Part shown: piece after piece, positions 1 to 12,077 of the stretch
How the letters are laid out: every line of letters begins with the position of its first letter
Numbering within the stretch: position 1 is the stretch's first letter
Source: Phialophora verrucosa
Taxonomy: Eukaryota > Ascomycota > Eurotiomycetes > Chaetothyriales > Herpotrichiellaceae
Reading direction: 5' to 3'
NCBI GenBank assembly: GCA_002099365.1
Contig: MSED01000001.1
Location: 3,162,001-3,226,000, forward strand
DNA length: 64,000 bases
The notes under the pieces: generated by a model
What the model saw: the letters and a program-made list of their open reading frames with translations, nothing else
What the model was told of the DNA's origin: nothing
The model's database searches: none
Translations under genes and position numbers: made by a program

Positions 1-1
1 C

Positions 2-1181
2 CGCTATCCGCTATGTCCCCGCCATATTTTTGTGGCTGGCAAGGGACGGGATTTTACTGCTCCTTTCGTTGCAGTGTTTGTAAGTGCGACCACGCTGGGA
101 ATGACCTGGTCGCTGACTCTTTCTGGAGATTGTGACAATGTTCTATTACAGCACCAATATCGTGTGGCCAACAATGCTGTAAGTATCCCATCAACTTCTG
201 CTGATACAATCCTACCTCACTCCATTTTCTCCTCTTTTTGGACGGCAGTGGAGGCGATTGAATCCGTCGTCCTGGAGCGCTGACTCAATCCTCTCTAGTG
301 ATACGTTCTGGGCAGATCCAAATGACTTCCACGTCGGGGTTGTTCTGTCGCTGCCAGGCAATCTGGCCCTTGTCTTCGGAGCATTCCTGCTTTCCGTATT
401 GGGCTCGCGGCTGAGGAATTGGAGATGGACCTTGACTGGTTCAGTTGCTCTGTGCGTCGTCTTTGGGTCACTGCTGAGCCTGAATCAACCCGACCGGAAA
501 GCCACAATCATTGCCTTTCTGATCCTTAGCCAATTGGGCTTTGGGTGGGCGCAGTATCTATCGATTGCTTTCACTCAATTGGGGGTAGGTCAACGAGTAC
601 TCGTGCACATGCCACCATACGGATGCTGGCAGGCACAAGTGAGGTACTTGCTGACAATTTGAATACAGGTGGACCAAATCGACCTGGGCATCAGCGGCGG
701 GCTGGCGGGTGTGGCTCGCTACGCCGGCGGATCAGTCGCTGTGGCAGTGTACACGACCATCTTGACCAATGTGCAAACGACAAACATGGCCAAATTGGTT
801 CCTTCTGCAGCAATTCGAGCAGGCTTGCCAGAGTCTTCAGTATCGGCAGTCTTGGCTGCCTTTCGGGGGGCTTCCGGAAGTCTGCTTCAAATTCCTGGAA
901 TGACTCCCAATATTGCAGCTACTGTGACCGCGGCATTTAAGCAGTCTTACGTTGTTGCGCTACGGTCTGTATTCCCACGCCTTCAGATCTACATCAGCAA
1001 CCGCGAAGGCAGAGTGACGGCTAATACTGGATATAGGACCACTGCCCTTTCGTCCCTTGCGTTCGGCATCATCGGGATAGTCGCCTGTGCTTGTTGCCAG
1101 AACATTGATAAGAAGTTCACCAACAAAATCGAAGTCTACTTGGAGAACGACGTCAACAGGTCCAAGAATAGATTCCACTGA
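2..1181 (+). CDS. TRI12-like MFS efflux pump, C-terminal part (copy 1)
   Basis: This is the 3' part of a fungal trichothecene-efflux-pump-like (TRI12 family) major facilitator; its N-terminal half lies left of the window. Exons read 2-79, 129-178, 299-584, 669-969 and 1038-1181, with introns opening GTAAGT, GTAAGT, GTAGGT and GTCTGT. The spliced frame aligns throughout with the complete paralogue at 33296-35437, for example KGRDFTAPF against KGREFTFPW, GFGWAQYLSIAF in both, GVARYAGGSV in both, and the C-terminal EVYLENDVN against EVFLENDAN. Several hydrophobic transmembrane stretches are visible. The last intron (970-1037) is absent from the paralogue. No disabling mutation is seen in the visible part. 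It is followed on the same strand by a PRISE reductase and a regulator, the same families that accompany copy 2. Substrate unknown; export of a small lipophilic compound is the family expectation. Confidence 0.85.
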
Positions 1182-1885
1182 AAGGCACAGGCCAGTCTAA
1201 GAGAACGAATCATGAGCGAAGACTTGGTCGCGCGAGATCGTGGACAATCCATGTCCAGGGCCTTAGGACAACCAGAATTATTGACTCCAGGAACCTAATA
1301 CCTAACCGCCCGTGGAGTGTGTAAGATTGTTTATTGAGTCTTGATATCTAGGAGATCTTGTAAGGTCACTTGTAAGGGGACTTGCGTGACTGCTCGAACA
1401 CGTTCTATATTATGTGCTGGACAACGTGCAACTGGATCTATCTGTAAACACTACCTACTTTGTGAACAGAGCGACTCCAGACATATACGACGGGATCTGC
1501 ATCGCGAAGACTTGGCAAATGGAATCAAGCAGTCCAGGCGCGCCAGGTTGTGGCCGGGCCATGGATTTCCGATGGTGCCGAAAGCCCGAGGGGTTGTGAG
1601 GAGGCGGCCCTAAGGAGGTCCAAGCACTAGATATCCTACTTTGCCTTGAATGCGGAGACCAAGCTACCGAGGACTGCTGAGGAAAATAGGCCCGTTGGCA
1701 CCAATTTTCCCATCGCCTAGCCCGGTCTAACTTGCCCTAGCGGTCCGCTCAGTCCCTTGTTCGTTGATGAGAGGGCCAGAAGTCACCTTGAGGGTTAGAA
1801 TATCTAAGCGCAGTCATTCTGTACAAGACACAGCTGCGCTGGTTGGAAGTGCGTTCCAGCATCACATCAGTTTTCAGTCCCAACA

Positions 1886-3282
1886 ATGTCCTCCATAGTT
1901 GGAAATCACGCCTTGGTGCTAGGCGCTTCAGGTATCACAGGTTGGGCCATCGTCAATGAGCTTCTCGCCGGCTACCCTGCTCCAAATACCTTTCAACGCG
2001 TCAGCGCGCTGACAAACAGGTCGTTGCCTGAGGAGAATCGCCTGTGGCCCAATGATGACCGGTTGCAAGTGGTTTCCGGGCTGAACCTGATGAAGGGGAG
2101 TCAAAGTGACCTGGAGCGTTCCTTCCAGGAAAAAGTCAGAGACATTGAAACCGTGACGCAGGTCTATTTCTATGGTAAGGGCTGGCAACGGATGCGCTTT
2201 ACAAATCCCGCGCGGATTGTGAAAGCTACCATTTGCTCCCATGGTGAATTGCGGCTTGATGTTAACAAATCATGGTAGCATATCGCTTCGAGGCCGACCC
2301 TGACGTGGAGAGTCGCGTTAATATGGAAATGCTTTCACGCACGGTCAAAGCTGTTGAAGCACTCTCGCCCAAATTCTCGTTCGTGGTGCTTCCCACGGGG
2401 ACAAAGGTATAGGCACGGTTGACATCGCCCCCTCATTTTGATGGCTAAATTCTCGTGTGCGTCAGGCATACGGGGTGCATCTTTTGGACCAATTCCGTTC
2501 AAGAGTGACCTGCCTTTGAAAGAAAGTCTGCCGCGCATTCCCGAACCATACCGCTCGGAAATGTTCTACTATCACGAGGTGGACGAGCTTGAAAGACTTT
2601 CCAAAGGCAAAAAATGGACCTGGTGTGAGGTTCGCCCTGACTTTGTGGTGCGTTCTCTAGCCCCCGATCTATTGATATCCTCAGAACTGATGAGCCGCAG
2701 GTTGGCTATGTACCGAACAATAACGTCTACTGCATCGCCCAGACCCTGGGCATCTACCTGTCAATGTTCGCCAAAATCAATGGATCAGGGGCAACTGTTC
2801 CCTTTCCCGGTACCCAGGGGTCTTGGGAAGCAAAATTCAACCCTAGCTCGCAGGACCTGGTTGCTCGATTCAGCATATACGCCTCTATGCTCCCAGAAAA
2901 GACGGGAGGCCGGGCATTCAACATCTGTGATCATGAAGAGACCACAACCTGGAGCGAGCTCTGGCCTGTCATCTGCAGTTGGTTTGGCTTAAAATCTGGC
3001 GGCCCAGACAAGGATGCTCCTCAGCCTGGAACATATATCAGGGAGCACTTGTCCGAGTGGAAGGAGATGGTGGCGGAGCATGGACTTCGCAAGGGGGTTT
3101 CCGAGGTCGAGACAGAAGAAGGGAAGAGCGCGTATCAGTACTTCCTCATGACACTGTTCGACTTTGACCGCCAGTGTGATCTCAAATCGTCGAGAGAGGT
3201 GGGTTTCCTAGAAAAGGCCCCTCCTGGCAAGTCGTTCACCGTGGCTTTTGATCGCTTTCGTAAAGGAAAGGCTATCCCTTAA
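1886..3282 (+). CDS. PRISE-type SDR (enone reductase-like), copy 1, one frameshift
   Basis: This is a short-chain dehydrogenase of the progesterone 5-beta-reductase/iridoid synthase-like (PRISE, VEP1-like) group, which reduces activated C=C bonds of enones with NADPH. The start is MSSIVGNH; the Rossmann motif GASGITG follows at once. The conserved lysine sits in LPTGTK and the catalytic tyrosine region in MFYYHEVDEL. Exons are joined at introns near 2174-2278, 2406-2458 and 2648-2700. After the lysine exon the frame reads YGVHLLDQF and then needs +1 to continue as PFKSDLPLKES, so one base (probably a C in TTCCG, about 2493) is missing. The rest is open to the stop at 3282. The paralogue at 54864-56289 has no such break. 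It may be a pseudogene or an assembly error. Family assignment is firm; substrate unknown. Confidence 0.8.
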
Positions 3283-4006
3283 GTGCTCTTGGGGGAAGAA
3301 CACGAAGAGTACCATGGCTCAAACTCGACCCTAGTCTACGCACACGAAGGCAGAGAGTAAGCGACAAATTGGCGAACCTATCAGACCTCCAAAACATTCA
3401 GGGTTCTCATCAATGCTTCAAACACAACAGGGCTTCCATATAGTCAACATACCCGTCGACATAGCACAATTACGGTGTGAAGAGGGGCTTATGGTCCCTC
3501 CAACAGCCCTAATGTCGTTTAGAGATGTACATAGATCGACAGTGTAGACGAAACGGGATCATATCCAGGAGGATCGATGACGAGGTTGCAACCATTGTAA
3601 AACTTTGTGCCTTCTGTGCATCTTCTATCAATTCTCGGCCCGATATAGGCATGTGCACCGCAGATGACGTGCCAGTGGTCCGTGTCTGGACGGCTCATCG
3701 ATTAATATGAGGCAGAATCTCCTCTTGGAGTCGAAATCACTGCCGCCTATCGCCAACGCTCCCTTCGACGCTTCTATAAGGTAGGGCACGTATTGTCAGA
3801 ACCTCATCAAGTCGACACCCGCCTTTTTCAGCGCGATCGACACGAGGCGCACAAGAGCATATAATTGATTCCCTAAGGTTCTTGGCAAAGCTCTCGCAGG
3901 GTCTCAGCCCGAAACGACCATGTAGAGCAGGTAGAGCTCATACTGGAGAGAGCTGTAGCAATAAATACAATCAGAGAACTGGTTATGTTGGCAAGATAAA
4001 AAGTGA
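3283..4006. other. intergenic, no gene seen
   Basis: About 720 bp before the regulator. I looked here for an upstream exon carrying a Zn2Cys6 finger for the next gene and found none; cysteines near 3990-4030 do not fit CX2CX6C. Confidence 0.6.
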
Positions 4007-6044
4007 ATGCCGGTCACCATGCATTGGCTGTCAGAGGGTGTCGACGATTTCTGGGCAGATATACCAGGATCCGACTACTACCCTGAGCAGGATGATCTTT
4101 TCAATGACCTCGTTGAAGACCAATGGACTCCTCTGGGCCTTGACAAGACACCAAAGTCCGAAGGGTTAAGAGATGCTGCGAGTCCGGCTTCGACCCTGTC
4201 TCACACCGAACGCGACGATCCCCATGAAGCAAATGCAGCGGCTTCGCACGATCTGCTTCCAGCACCTGCTACGGAGGAAATCCATGAAGTGGTTAACACG
4301 CTCTTTCACTCTGGTGCGTGGCAGGGTTGTTTCGACACCGAAGATCTACAACCTGCTGACCTCTCTACTAGGTGGCTTCGACGGAGTAGCGTCGTCAATC
4401 CGGCTTCTTGACTCATTGGGGGAACTCAAGAGATGGGAACCTTCAGCGGAACAAGGGGGTTCGGCGCCCTGGCAAGCGCCCATCACGTCTCCTCTACCAA
4501 CCGCCAAACCACGGCTGGATGGACTAGCAGCGCTATCGGATGCTCTACGACACCGCTTGATCACAATCTTCTTCACCACTGTACACATTCTCTGCCCGGT
4601 CATTTGCGAAAAGGACTTTTCCCAGTGGTACAACAAGAGGAGCGATCTGTCGCGATACACCCCACTGCAACATCTGGTCCTACAAGGGATGGCGTTCACG
4701 GCATTCCCGCATCTCAACCCACGAGAACTCGGCGCAAGCCCATTCAAGACCGTACCAGAGGGACAGAAAGAGCTCTTTGAGCAGATCCACCGATCTTATG
4801 AACGGATTGCCCCCAAACATGAGGGTGACATAGCGCTTGTGCAAGTCGCTCTCCTCTTGACCACCTGGAGTCCATACGATTGTTCTGTTGAGGTCAACAA
4901 TTACTGGCTGGACAACGCGGTGCGGCATGCTTTCAAGGCCGGTATCCCGACCAGCGAAGAATCTCACCATCGTGTGTTGTGGTGGTCCTGCATAGTGCGC
5001 AACCGAACGATCGCCTTGGGACTTCGCCGCCCCTACAAACTGCGCCAGTTGAAAGCCGAACATAGCCCTTTGTTGGAGGACTTTGTTATCATGGAGACTT
5101 CTTGCCTCGGGCAATTATCCAGGGATAGGGTTCTGGCGGCAGAACTGTTCATCGCACTCTGTAAACTGTCCAACATTATCGAAGACATCCTCCGAACAGG
5201 GCCCATCGTCACGCGTTGGGACTCGTGGAAAGTCCCCCAGGCGGACACGCTGCGTCGCAAGATGAGGTCAGTGATGGAGATCGACCTCAAGCTTCAGGCT
5301 TGGGGGAATTCGTTTGATCTCATCATACCGGGAAACCGTGTTTATCAAATCTCCAGCCGCCTTCGGGCTTCTTTCTTGACCGTCCGCATTATTGCCCAGT
5401 GAGCAATATTTCCAACCCCGAACTGTGTTTTGTCCTTCTACTAATCGCAAGTCTTGATAGGTCTGCCAAAGCAGCATGTTATATTCAAATGCTGAGGGGT
5501 GTAGTACCCGACGAGATGACAAATTGGGTCCTCCATTCTCTCGCGATTGGAAAGGCCAAAGAAGCCTCGTTGGCCGTGGCAAGCTACGGGGAACGACTAG
5601 TCCACACAGTCAAAGACGGAGACATTCCCCTACAAGCGTAAAGTGACCCATCTCAGGAAATACTGACCTGGAGAGATCTAATTTGCACCGCAGGCCCGTC
5701 TGGCTAATTTTGCCGATGGTTGTGTACGTCGTGGAAGCCTACATTCACCGGCACGATAAGCTGGCTCAGTTCTCCTGGGTGCGTCTGAGGGATCTTCAAA
5801 GGTTGATTTCGAAGGCGGAACCGCGGTTTGAAGGGGTGCAGCACCTGTCCAAGCTGTTCAGTTCCATCGAACAGACCGTCGATAGTCTGGGGAGTCCTGA
5901 TTTGGATTTGTAAGTCTCCTGCGAATACCCCGCAACCGGAGCTAATTTCTCTGCAGCCAATGTAGCAAAGAGCTGAGGTTGCTGCAGCATGCGGTGCAGA
6001 TGATCGATCTAGGATTGGGCTTGGGCGTTGCGGTCGAGGCTTGA
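4007..6044 (+). CDS. fungal transcription-factor-like regulator without visible zinc finger (copy 1)
   Basis: The protein is predicted at 608 aa from exons 4007-4325, 4372-5398, 5461-5637, 5694-5909 and 5957-6044; all borders fit GT...AG and keep frame. The middle carries the fungal-specific transcription factor homology region (MHR): a typical HILCPVICEKDF segment, LVLQGMAFTAFPHL, SPYDCSVEVNNYW and LWWSCIVRNRTIALGLRRP. An acidic N-terminus (DDFWADIPGSDYY) is seen, but no CX2CX6C finger in the gene or in 700 bp upstream. The start at 4007 (or the in-frame ATG six codons-scale downstream at 4019) is the first after the upstream stops. Its paralogue at 36193-38220 shares exon structure and also lacks a finger. 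It lies on the same strand as the pump and PRISE gene. A pathway-specific co-regulator is a reasonable inference; direct DNA binding is not shown. Confidence 0.8.
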
Positions 6045-6469
6045 GTATGGATTCTGCGTTGACGAGCGCCGGCTGACGCTTTGCCTTGTCCTACCGGCAT
6101 CGGTCACTTGTGCCGCTATGTACTTTCGTCCATCCTCGCGTTTTACGGTGGTAAGTTTTACGTCGGTATCCCAGTACTCTGTCTAGTGAGAGCCACATTG
6201 CTAAACATATGGTCACAGGCCCGAATCTGGGGTGTGCAATGCAGTCGACCTGTACCGAATCAGAGCATTTGAAGAGAGGATATCGACCAGCCACTGGAAG
6301 ATACCTGTAGGGACACACAAGTCACAATCGAATCCTTTGCTTAGCGATGGGCGGGTGCTATCGCGTTCTTTTGATCCGCTGGCGGCGCCGAAGAATAGGC
6401 TTGATATAGTAAATGATCAATCAATCCCCCACAGCTTCTGCTTTTCACCAAAAACATGGCTCGAGCCAG
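6045..6469. other. intergenic between convergent genes
   Basis: About 425 bp between the stop of the regulator and the stop of the EthD gene. Nothing recognised beyond presumed 3' ends. Confidence 0.5.
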
Positions 6470-6958
6470 CTAAAACTTGGTGGCATGAACCTGCACCTGC
6501 TTTTCATCCTCGACAATGATATACTCGACTCCGACAGTCAAGATGAGGGAGTCAACGTCGACAAACTTCAGCTCATCTGGTCTGATTTTCTCCAGGTATT
6601 CGGGGTCTTTGAATGCATTCTCAAAATCTTTCATTGTCCTAACGTACAGATCTGCAATGCCGTCGTACTGAAAGATTGCCCGACCCCCAGAATCGGCTAT
6701 GATTTTGCCGATCCTCTTGTGTTCCGGCGTCGGATGATACTAGAATACATCAGGGATTCAGTTTCCATCTGATTCAATCAACGGGGCTGGCAAAGATAGC
6801 GCGCCTACTTGGACATATTTGACCACTCCGTTTCGCACCAACCATGGCGTTACGAGTGGACCATGAATGTCGGCCCAATACTTGTGAAAGTCTTCTTCCG
6901 AAACCCCAGCCTTTCGTGTGATACCCGTAGTTATGCGTATGAGACCCTCGGTTGACAT
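6470..6958 (-). CDS. EthD-domain protein
   Basis: A 139-aa protein is encoded by exons 6809-6958 and 6470-6739 on the minus strand, with one 69-nt intron (GTAGGC...CTAG). It begins MSTEGLIRIT, the first ATG giving the conserved N-terminal strand. EthD proteins (PF07110) are small dimeric alpha/beta-barrel proteins. Conserved features seen are the FHKYWADIHGPL segment, the second half with AIFQYDGIADLYV, and the closing FVDVDSL. The fungal family includes decarboxylases and dehydratases acting on polyketide or aromatic intermediates, but the sequence does not tell which. The gene is convergent with the regulator on its left and divergent from the sugar porter on its right, sharing an 840-bp upstream region with it. 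No damage seen. Confidence 0.85.
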
Positions 6959-7802
6959 TCTGTTTGGTGTCGACGGTGCGGTAGCTCTGGAGAGGGTGTT
7001 GAGATGACGAGGGCGAGGAATCGAGTTGGGAATGATATAAGACTCCACTTGCAACAAGCTGCGTTCACGGAGGAAGGGAAAAGGCCTAGCTGAGCCAACA
7101 TGTCACGAAGGAATGCGATGAAATACGAATTGACCACTACTCTTCCCAGATGGAGGGTGCCATTGGAGTCGACCCGACGCCGGTGGGCTATGAGGCAGAA
7201 ATGTCATTAGTCATTCTGCTGGAGCGGCTCTGCACCGCAAATCTCTCCGACCTTTCTTGCGTGAAGAGATGCGAGAGGTTTGAGGCATCTGTTCCGTTCG
7301 GCTACCATCTCGTGACGAGCCCGTGCCCAGTCTGGCTGCGCTACTGACTTGACTATGAATCTAAGTCAGGGCGTCCGGGACGATTCGGCCCGATCAGGAC
7401 AGCCTCGCCGGGTCAGTCGGCACTGCCATGGCTCGAAATTTCCCCTCTGGCGCAAAGTTCGATCTCTTAATAAGGCGTTCGAAGCCCGCACAGCGGGCCG
7501 TTATAGTTTAACAAATTCGTCTGATGGCTTTGGCCGTCCTCCAGTCGTGCCGATGGTCCGACAAATGATAGTCAGTGTAGCTCGATCTGCCAACTGTAGA
7601 AACTGTCTGCAGCCGAGCGAGCTACGTTGACACGATGGCACTATATAAAAGTCGCTGGGATTGTCGGTTGGAATCGCCGATCAAATCCTCGCTCATCTGG
7701 TAGAAATTCTATCCTTTGGCTGAGCCCTATACGCAATCGGGACCTTGGCCCTTTCTCTTCTTACCTTTTCCCCATCTAACGTGCACTCCTTTGCGCATCC
7801 GG
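6959..7802. other. divergent promoter region of EthD gene and sugar porter
   Basis: About 840 bp between two divergent starts. It contains a TATA-like TATAAAA at 7644-7650 on the plus strand. No convincing ORF. Confidence 0.5.
7644..7650 (+). promoter_or_regulatory. TATA-box-like element of sugar porter 1
   Basis: TATAAAA lies about 150 bp upstream of the start codon at 7803, a usual distance for a fungal core promoter with a moderate 5' UTR. Prediction by position only. Confidence 0.4.
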
Positions 7803-9515
7803 ATGGCCGCTAAGAGGTCATTTTGTGGTCTGCGGGGTCGCCGCCTCAGCGCCGCCATTGTGGTCGTGGCGGGCACAGATCTTGCGTATGATGATCTCCC
7901 TAGATAGGACTATCTCCATGTACTGACAGAGAAAAGCCTTCTTGGTTACGACCAGGGGTTCATCGGCAGCTTGTTGTCGCTGCCTTCGTTTACAAAAGTA
8001 TTCCCCGAAATTTGCACCACGGCAGACTGCACGGCCGATATGACAAGTTCGGAGAGATATCACAGATCCGTGATTCAAGGTATGTTCCGCCCTGATTTGT
8101 ACATGCATGCCTGTGTATGCCAACTCTACCGTCCAGGCATTGTGGTGGCATGCTATAGCCTGGGATGTTTCGCGGGCGCCTGGCTCTCCATCCCGTTTGG
8201 CAACATCACTGGCCGAAGAAGGGCCATCTTTTTCGGCTCTTCTATCATGGTAATCGGCGCCGTGTTACAGTTCGCGGCGTACTCGCTACCTCAATTCGTC
8301 ACTGGACGAGTGATTTGCGGCATCGGAAACGGCATCAACAACTCCACTGTGACTGTATGGCAGACGGAATGCTCGAAGCCTCACCACCGTGGGAGGGCGC
8401 TGGCGACCGACTTGTGCCTCGTCGTCAGCGGGGTCATGATAGCCTACTGGGTGGATCTGGCCTTTTTCTATACAGAGCCCAGTTCGATGGCGTGGCGCTT
8501 TCCCACGGCTTTCCAATGTGTCTTTGCCCTATTTGTGATGGCATCTATCTTCTTCCTCCCCGAATCGCCGCGATGGCTGGTTTTGAAGGGCAAGACAGAG
8601 AAGGCCCGTGAAGTGCTTGCGGCCATCTACAACGTCGCCACTGACAACATGATTGTTTCTGAGAACATCCGTGCGATCGAGGCGACGTTGGTGCTCTCAA
8701 GCTCTGGCGGATTTCGAGACCTCTTCACCATGGGGCCGGCGAGGCATCTGCACCGCGTCCTTCTCGGCTGTACCTGCTTAGCCATCCAGCAGCTGACGGG
8801 CGTCAACGTGATCAACTACTATGCGACTTCGATCTACGAGGATCAAATCGGGCTGAGTCCCTTGCTCTCACGCGTATTGGCCGGCCTTACCGTCACCTTT
8901 TATTTTTTCACCACCTTTATACCAATCTTTACCATCGAGAAGCTCGGTCGTCGCAGGCTCCTCCTCTTCGGCAATGTGGGAATTATCATCTGCCTGTGCA
9001 TCATGGCCGGGACGATGAGCAATACCAACAAAGGTACCGGCATTGCTGCTACGGTGTTCATCTTCATCTACGAGTTCTGCTACGGCCAGGGCTGGAATCC
9101 CGTTCCTTTTTTGTATCCCGCAGAGGTTCTCCCCATCACCATCAGGGCCCCAGGGAATGCTCTCTCGGTATCGGCCAACTGGGCCTTTGCCTTCATGGTC
9201 ATCATGGTGAGCCCGGTTATGTTCGACGCAATCGGATGGAAATCTTATATCGTGTACGCCGCCTTCAACTTCGGTATGATCCCGATAGTTTACTATCTCT
9301 TCCCGGAAACAGCCTACCGATCCCTTGAGGAGATGGATGTGATCTTCGCAAAATCCACCAGCATCTTCAATACCGTAAAGACTGCAGAGAGCGTACCAAG
9401 GCACTATGGAAAACATGGGGAGTTGCTCCATACGGTGGCAGAAGACGTGGAAAGAGTCGCCCTTGGTTCTGTTTCTGGGGAGAAATCAGTTGTTAGCCAT
9501 CATGATACCTTATAG
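7803..9515 (+). CDS. MFS sugar-porter family transporter (copy 1)
   Basis: A 534-aa protein is read from exons 7803-7885, 7937-8079 and 8137-9515. It is a member of the MFS sugar porter family (12 transmembrane helices, proton symport of a hexose, pentose or polyol is usual; some members carry quinate or aromatic acids). Motifs seen in order are LLGYDQGF in helix 1, GRRRAIFFG in loop 2-3, PESPRWL after helix 6, QQLTGVNVINYY in helix 7, EKLGRRRLLL in loop 8-9 and the PAEVLP motif in loop 10-11. The first intron uses an AAG acceptor, which is the one that restores the LGYDQG frame; the alternative CAG seven bases earlier does not. The neighbour on the right, the TauD gene, is convergent. A second sugar porter lies at 30601-32583. 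Substrate not determinable. Confidence 0.88.
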
Positions 9516-10692
9516 GGTATTTGCCTCTTCTTGAAGTAGGATATAGAGCTGATGTTTCTAAGATCTCATGTGAGATCAAGAGATGTCAGCAACACTTCTT
9601 CCATTCAGAATATCCCGAAAATAATACTCCTTATCATAATTTGATTAACAAACTGCGCTAAAGGACCTACTATGGGAAATCATTCCTCCGAGAAGCCACG
9701 AGACTTAAAGGAGCAACAAAGGGAGATATAGCTTAGGGTACACCCATGAAACGAAGCATGCCTATTCAATTATAGATAGGTAAGAATTGCTCGTGGTTCA
9801 CATGTGACATGCCCTAGATCATGCCGCTTACTAAATCACCTACGTACGATGAGGTCCTACTCTTCCGTATGGAACTCTGTTTAGAAGGTACACGGAAGGT
9901 ATATAGGATAGAGTTATAACCGTTATAACGTCGCCGTCGATCCTACTAAACATCATGCACTATTAACTCCGTTTCATCTGTGTTTCGACGCTGTCGATTC
10001 ATGTACATCTCTCCACGGCATTAGGATTGTTGCAGGGACCATGTGGCCCTTTTCACACCCTAATTATGCTGTGTCGGTGGGTATATAGGTGGTGTAAAAG
10101 CGGTGTTGTGTAGGAAGCCCCTTATGGCCCTTAATGCATCAGAATCGCACAATATAAACAGAACTGCAGTTGAACATTGCGGGCATGGACAAGGTGGAAC
10201 GTATACTGAGCTACTCTTTATCGCGATGTTTTGAGATCTCGACATCTCCTTAACTCATCCTGATAGATTTTCGCCCCTTACACTAGGAGTTTCTCGTGGT
10301 GCTACATGCTCTCTCTGTAGGATTGATAGATCGTCTTCATACAGAGGCCCTTTAGAACGATCCCATCGGGAACGATCTCTTTCCCTTCCGTCCCGATTAC
10401 CAAGCGACCTACGAGAAAGAATGTCCTGCGCCAGCCGCAGATGCTGTTGGCCACTTAAACGAAACAGGTAACTAATAGGCATTCTCCAAGCACCTTCTGG
10501 CACGAGAGTACCTTGTCCTGTTTCAGGAAAACCTTTACCGAGTGTGGCACACTTTGACCAAGAGCGCGCTTGTGATGAACATCTGGCGCAAACTCCAATT
10601 TCTAAGTATTTAAGCTTGAAGATTCTCCTTCTTCTATGACTTCCAACACTCAGCTTCTCTCCGATGAGCTTGTCTGAGATACTAACGCGCGG
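9516..10692. other. intergenic, no gene seen
   Basis: About 1.2 kb between the 3' ends of convergent genes. It is relatively AT-rich with short ORFs only; no domain, repeat or RNA gene recognised. Confidence 0.55.
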
Positions 10693-12077
10693 TCACCAGA
10701 CCGATTCTAAGCCCTTGACGCCCACAGGTTTCTCGCCGAGCGTGGTTATTCGGAATCCATGTCTCAACCCCTCGGCGTTGTCAGTCACGTCGTAGTCACT
10801 GATGGCGGTATGAGACTGTGGCACTATTAGTCTCGCAATATCGTGCCGACGTCGACGGAACATAAGAAGGGGTTCTGGCAAGAGCCTCTTCAGGGAACGC
10901 TTACAGTGACACGATTATCCCATAGCGACACCGTTCGATCATCCCACTTCACACGCACTTGGAAGTCTTGCCCTTGGGAAATATGCTGACGTTTCCATTA
11001 GTTTAAAAGGGTATCAGGCCTGCATTGCAGGACACGCTCACCTTGAACAGCAGTTGAAGAATGGCATCCGACTCCTCGTCTTTGAGGCCGATGATCCTCT
11101 GGGTGAACCCGGGATTGACAAACAATGCCTTCTGGCCCGTAACGGGATGAACCCGCACTATAGGATGATCGGACTTGACAGGCTCTCGCCGAACATGTTT
11201 ACCATCGCGACGTGCATTATCTGCTTGTGGATATCCGCTATGCTCTGCCCTGAGCGGCTCCAACAATTGCTTGATTGGTTCCGAGAGGCGCTCATATGCT
11301 ACCACCTGAGACGTCCACCCGGTATCTCCTCCGGTGCCCGGAACTTCCAGCAGTGTCAACATAGTGATCGCCGGTGGCTGATGTTCGTACGAAACATCTG
11401 AGTGCTGGCCGGTAGTGGTCAACTTGGACGACCGCTGCTGAGCTCGGTATAGATTGTCGGGTCCCAGGTAGATGCTGTGAAACTCAATGTGGCCTTTCAC
11501 GTGAGATCCTACTGGCTGTATCGCAATTAGCACCAAGAGTCGCTTTTCCAGCAAATCTCGGACCAAAAATCTCCTTACATGAACGTGCAGAGGGCCGAAA
11601 TACTGGCCGAATTCCTTCTGCTTTTCAGGGCCAATATCTTTGAAGTCTTGGTCCCGAAACACGACGACACCTCGCTCGGCAATGAGCAGAGCAAGCTCGT
11701 TCTTCTGAACATCGGTGAGCTGCGACAGCTGAAGGCCCTTGATCTCGGTCCCAATGCGCGGCGTAAGCTTGGTGATGGTGACATTGGGGTCATTAGTATT
11801 CAGCAAGTGCGGCTTCGCTGGGTCGGCATCAAGACCACGATCGTGGACCTCGAACGTTTCAGTTGGCGGGAAAACGGTGGTGTTATCGTACACAGGGAGA
11901 TAATCCGTATATTTGGACTATTCAACATGGGTTTTGGAGTCAATATTTGGCTTAGCGGGCGCTACTTAGTTCGCAATGGGGCGGGTGGATGTTCCGACAT
12001 ACACCTGCATGTACCTTCTCGTCGTACGCCTGCGTCAGTACGACTTTCGTTTGTTCTTGAGTCTTGGTCTTGGACAT
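10693..12077 (-). CDS. TauD-family 2-oxoglutarate/Fe(II) dioxygenase
   Basis: A 363-aa protein is read on the minus strand from exons 12003-12077, 11579-11917, 11042-11515, 10905-10985 and 10693-10815. The true start is the ATG at 12077 (MSKTKTQEQTK); the reading frame downstream seems to start later only if the first intron is missed, and the next exon supplies the family's KYTDYLPVYDNTT segment. TauD/TfdA enzymes hydroxylate or cleave substrates such as sulfonates, using Fe(II), O2 and 2-oxoglutarate. Metal ligands are seen: HSD in TTGQHSDVSYE and the distal His in TSHTAISDY; the 2-oxoglutarate-binding Arg is in LRHGFRIT. Intron 2 is 63 nt, in frame and without stop, so it can be mistaken for coding; removing it joins LHVH to PVGSHVKGHIEF as in relatives. 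Intact. Sulfur scavenging or pathway oxidation are both possible. Confidence 0.88.

Noticed and set aside
7971..7973. Internal position taken as the start of sugar porter 1
   Set aside because: It would remove the LLGYDQG part of helix 1; the exon at 7803-7885 restores the family N-terminus.
8868..9431. Minus-strand open frame of 187 codons
   Set aside because: Lies fully inside sugar porter 1 on the opposite strand; composition is that of an antisense shadow.
9516..10692. Possible AT-rich transposon relic
   Set aside because: No terminal repeats, transposase fragments or similarity to the three-copy repeat were found by eye.
11891..11893. GTG at 11893 as start of the TauD gene
   Set aside because: The true upstream exon (12003-12077) with an ATG and a GTATGT donor was found and supplies the conserved KYTDYLPVYD segment.
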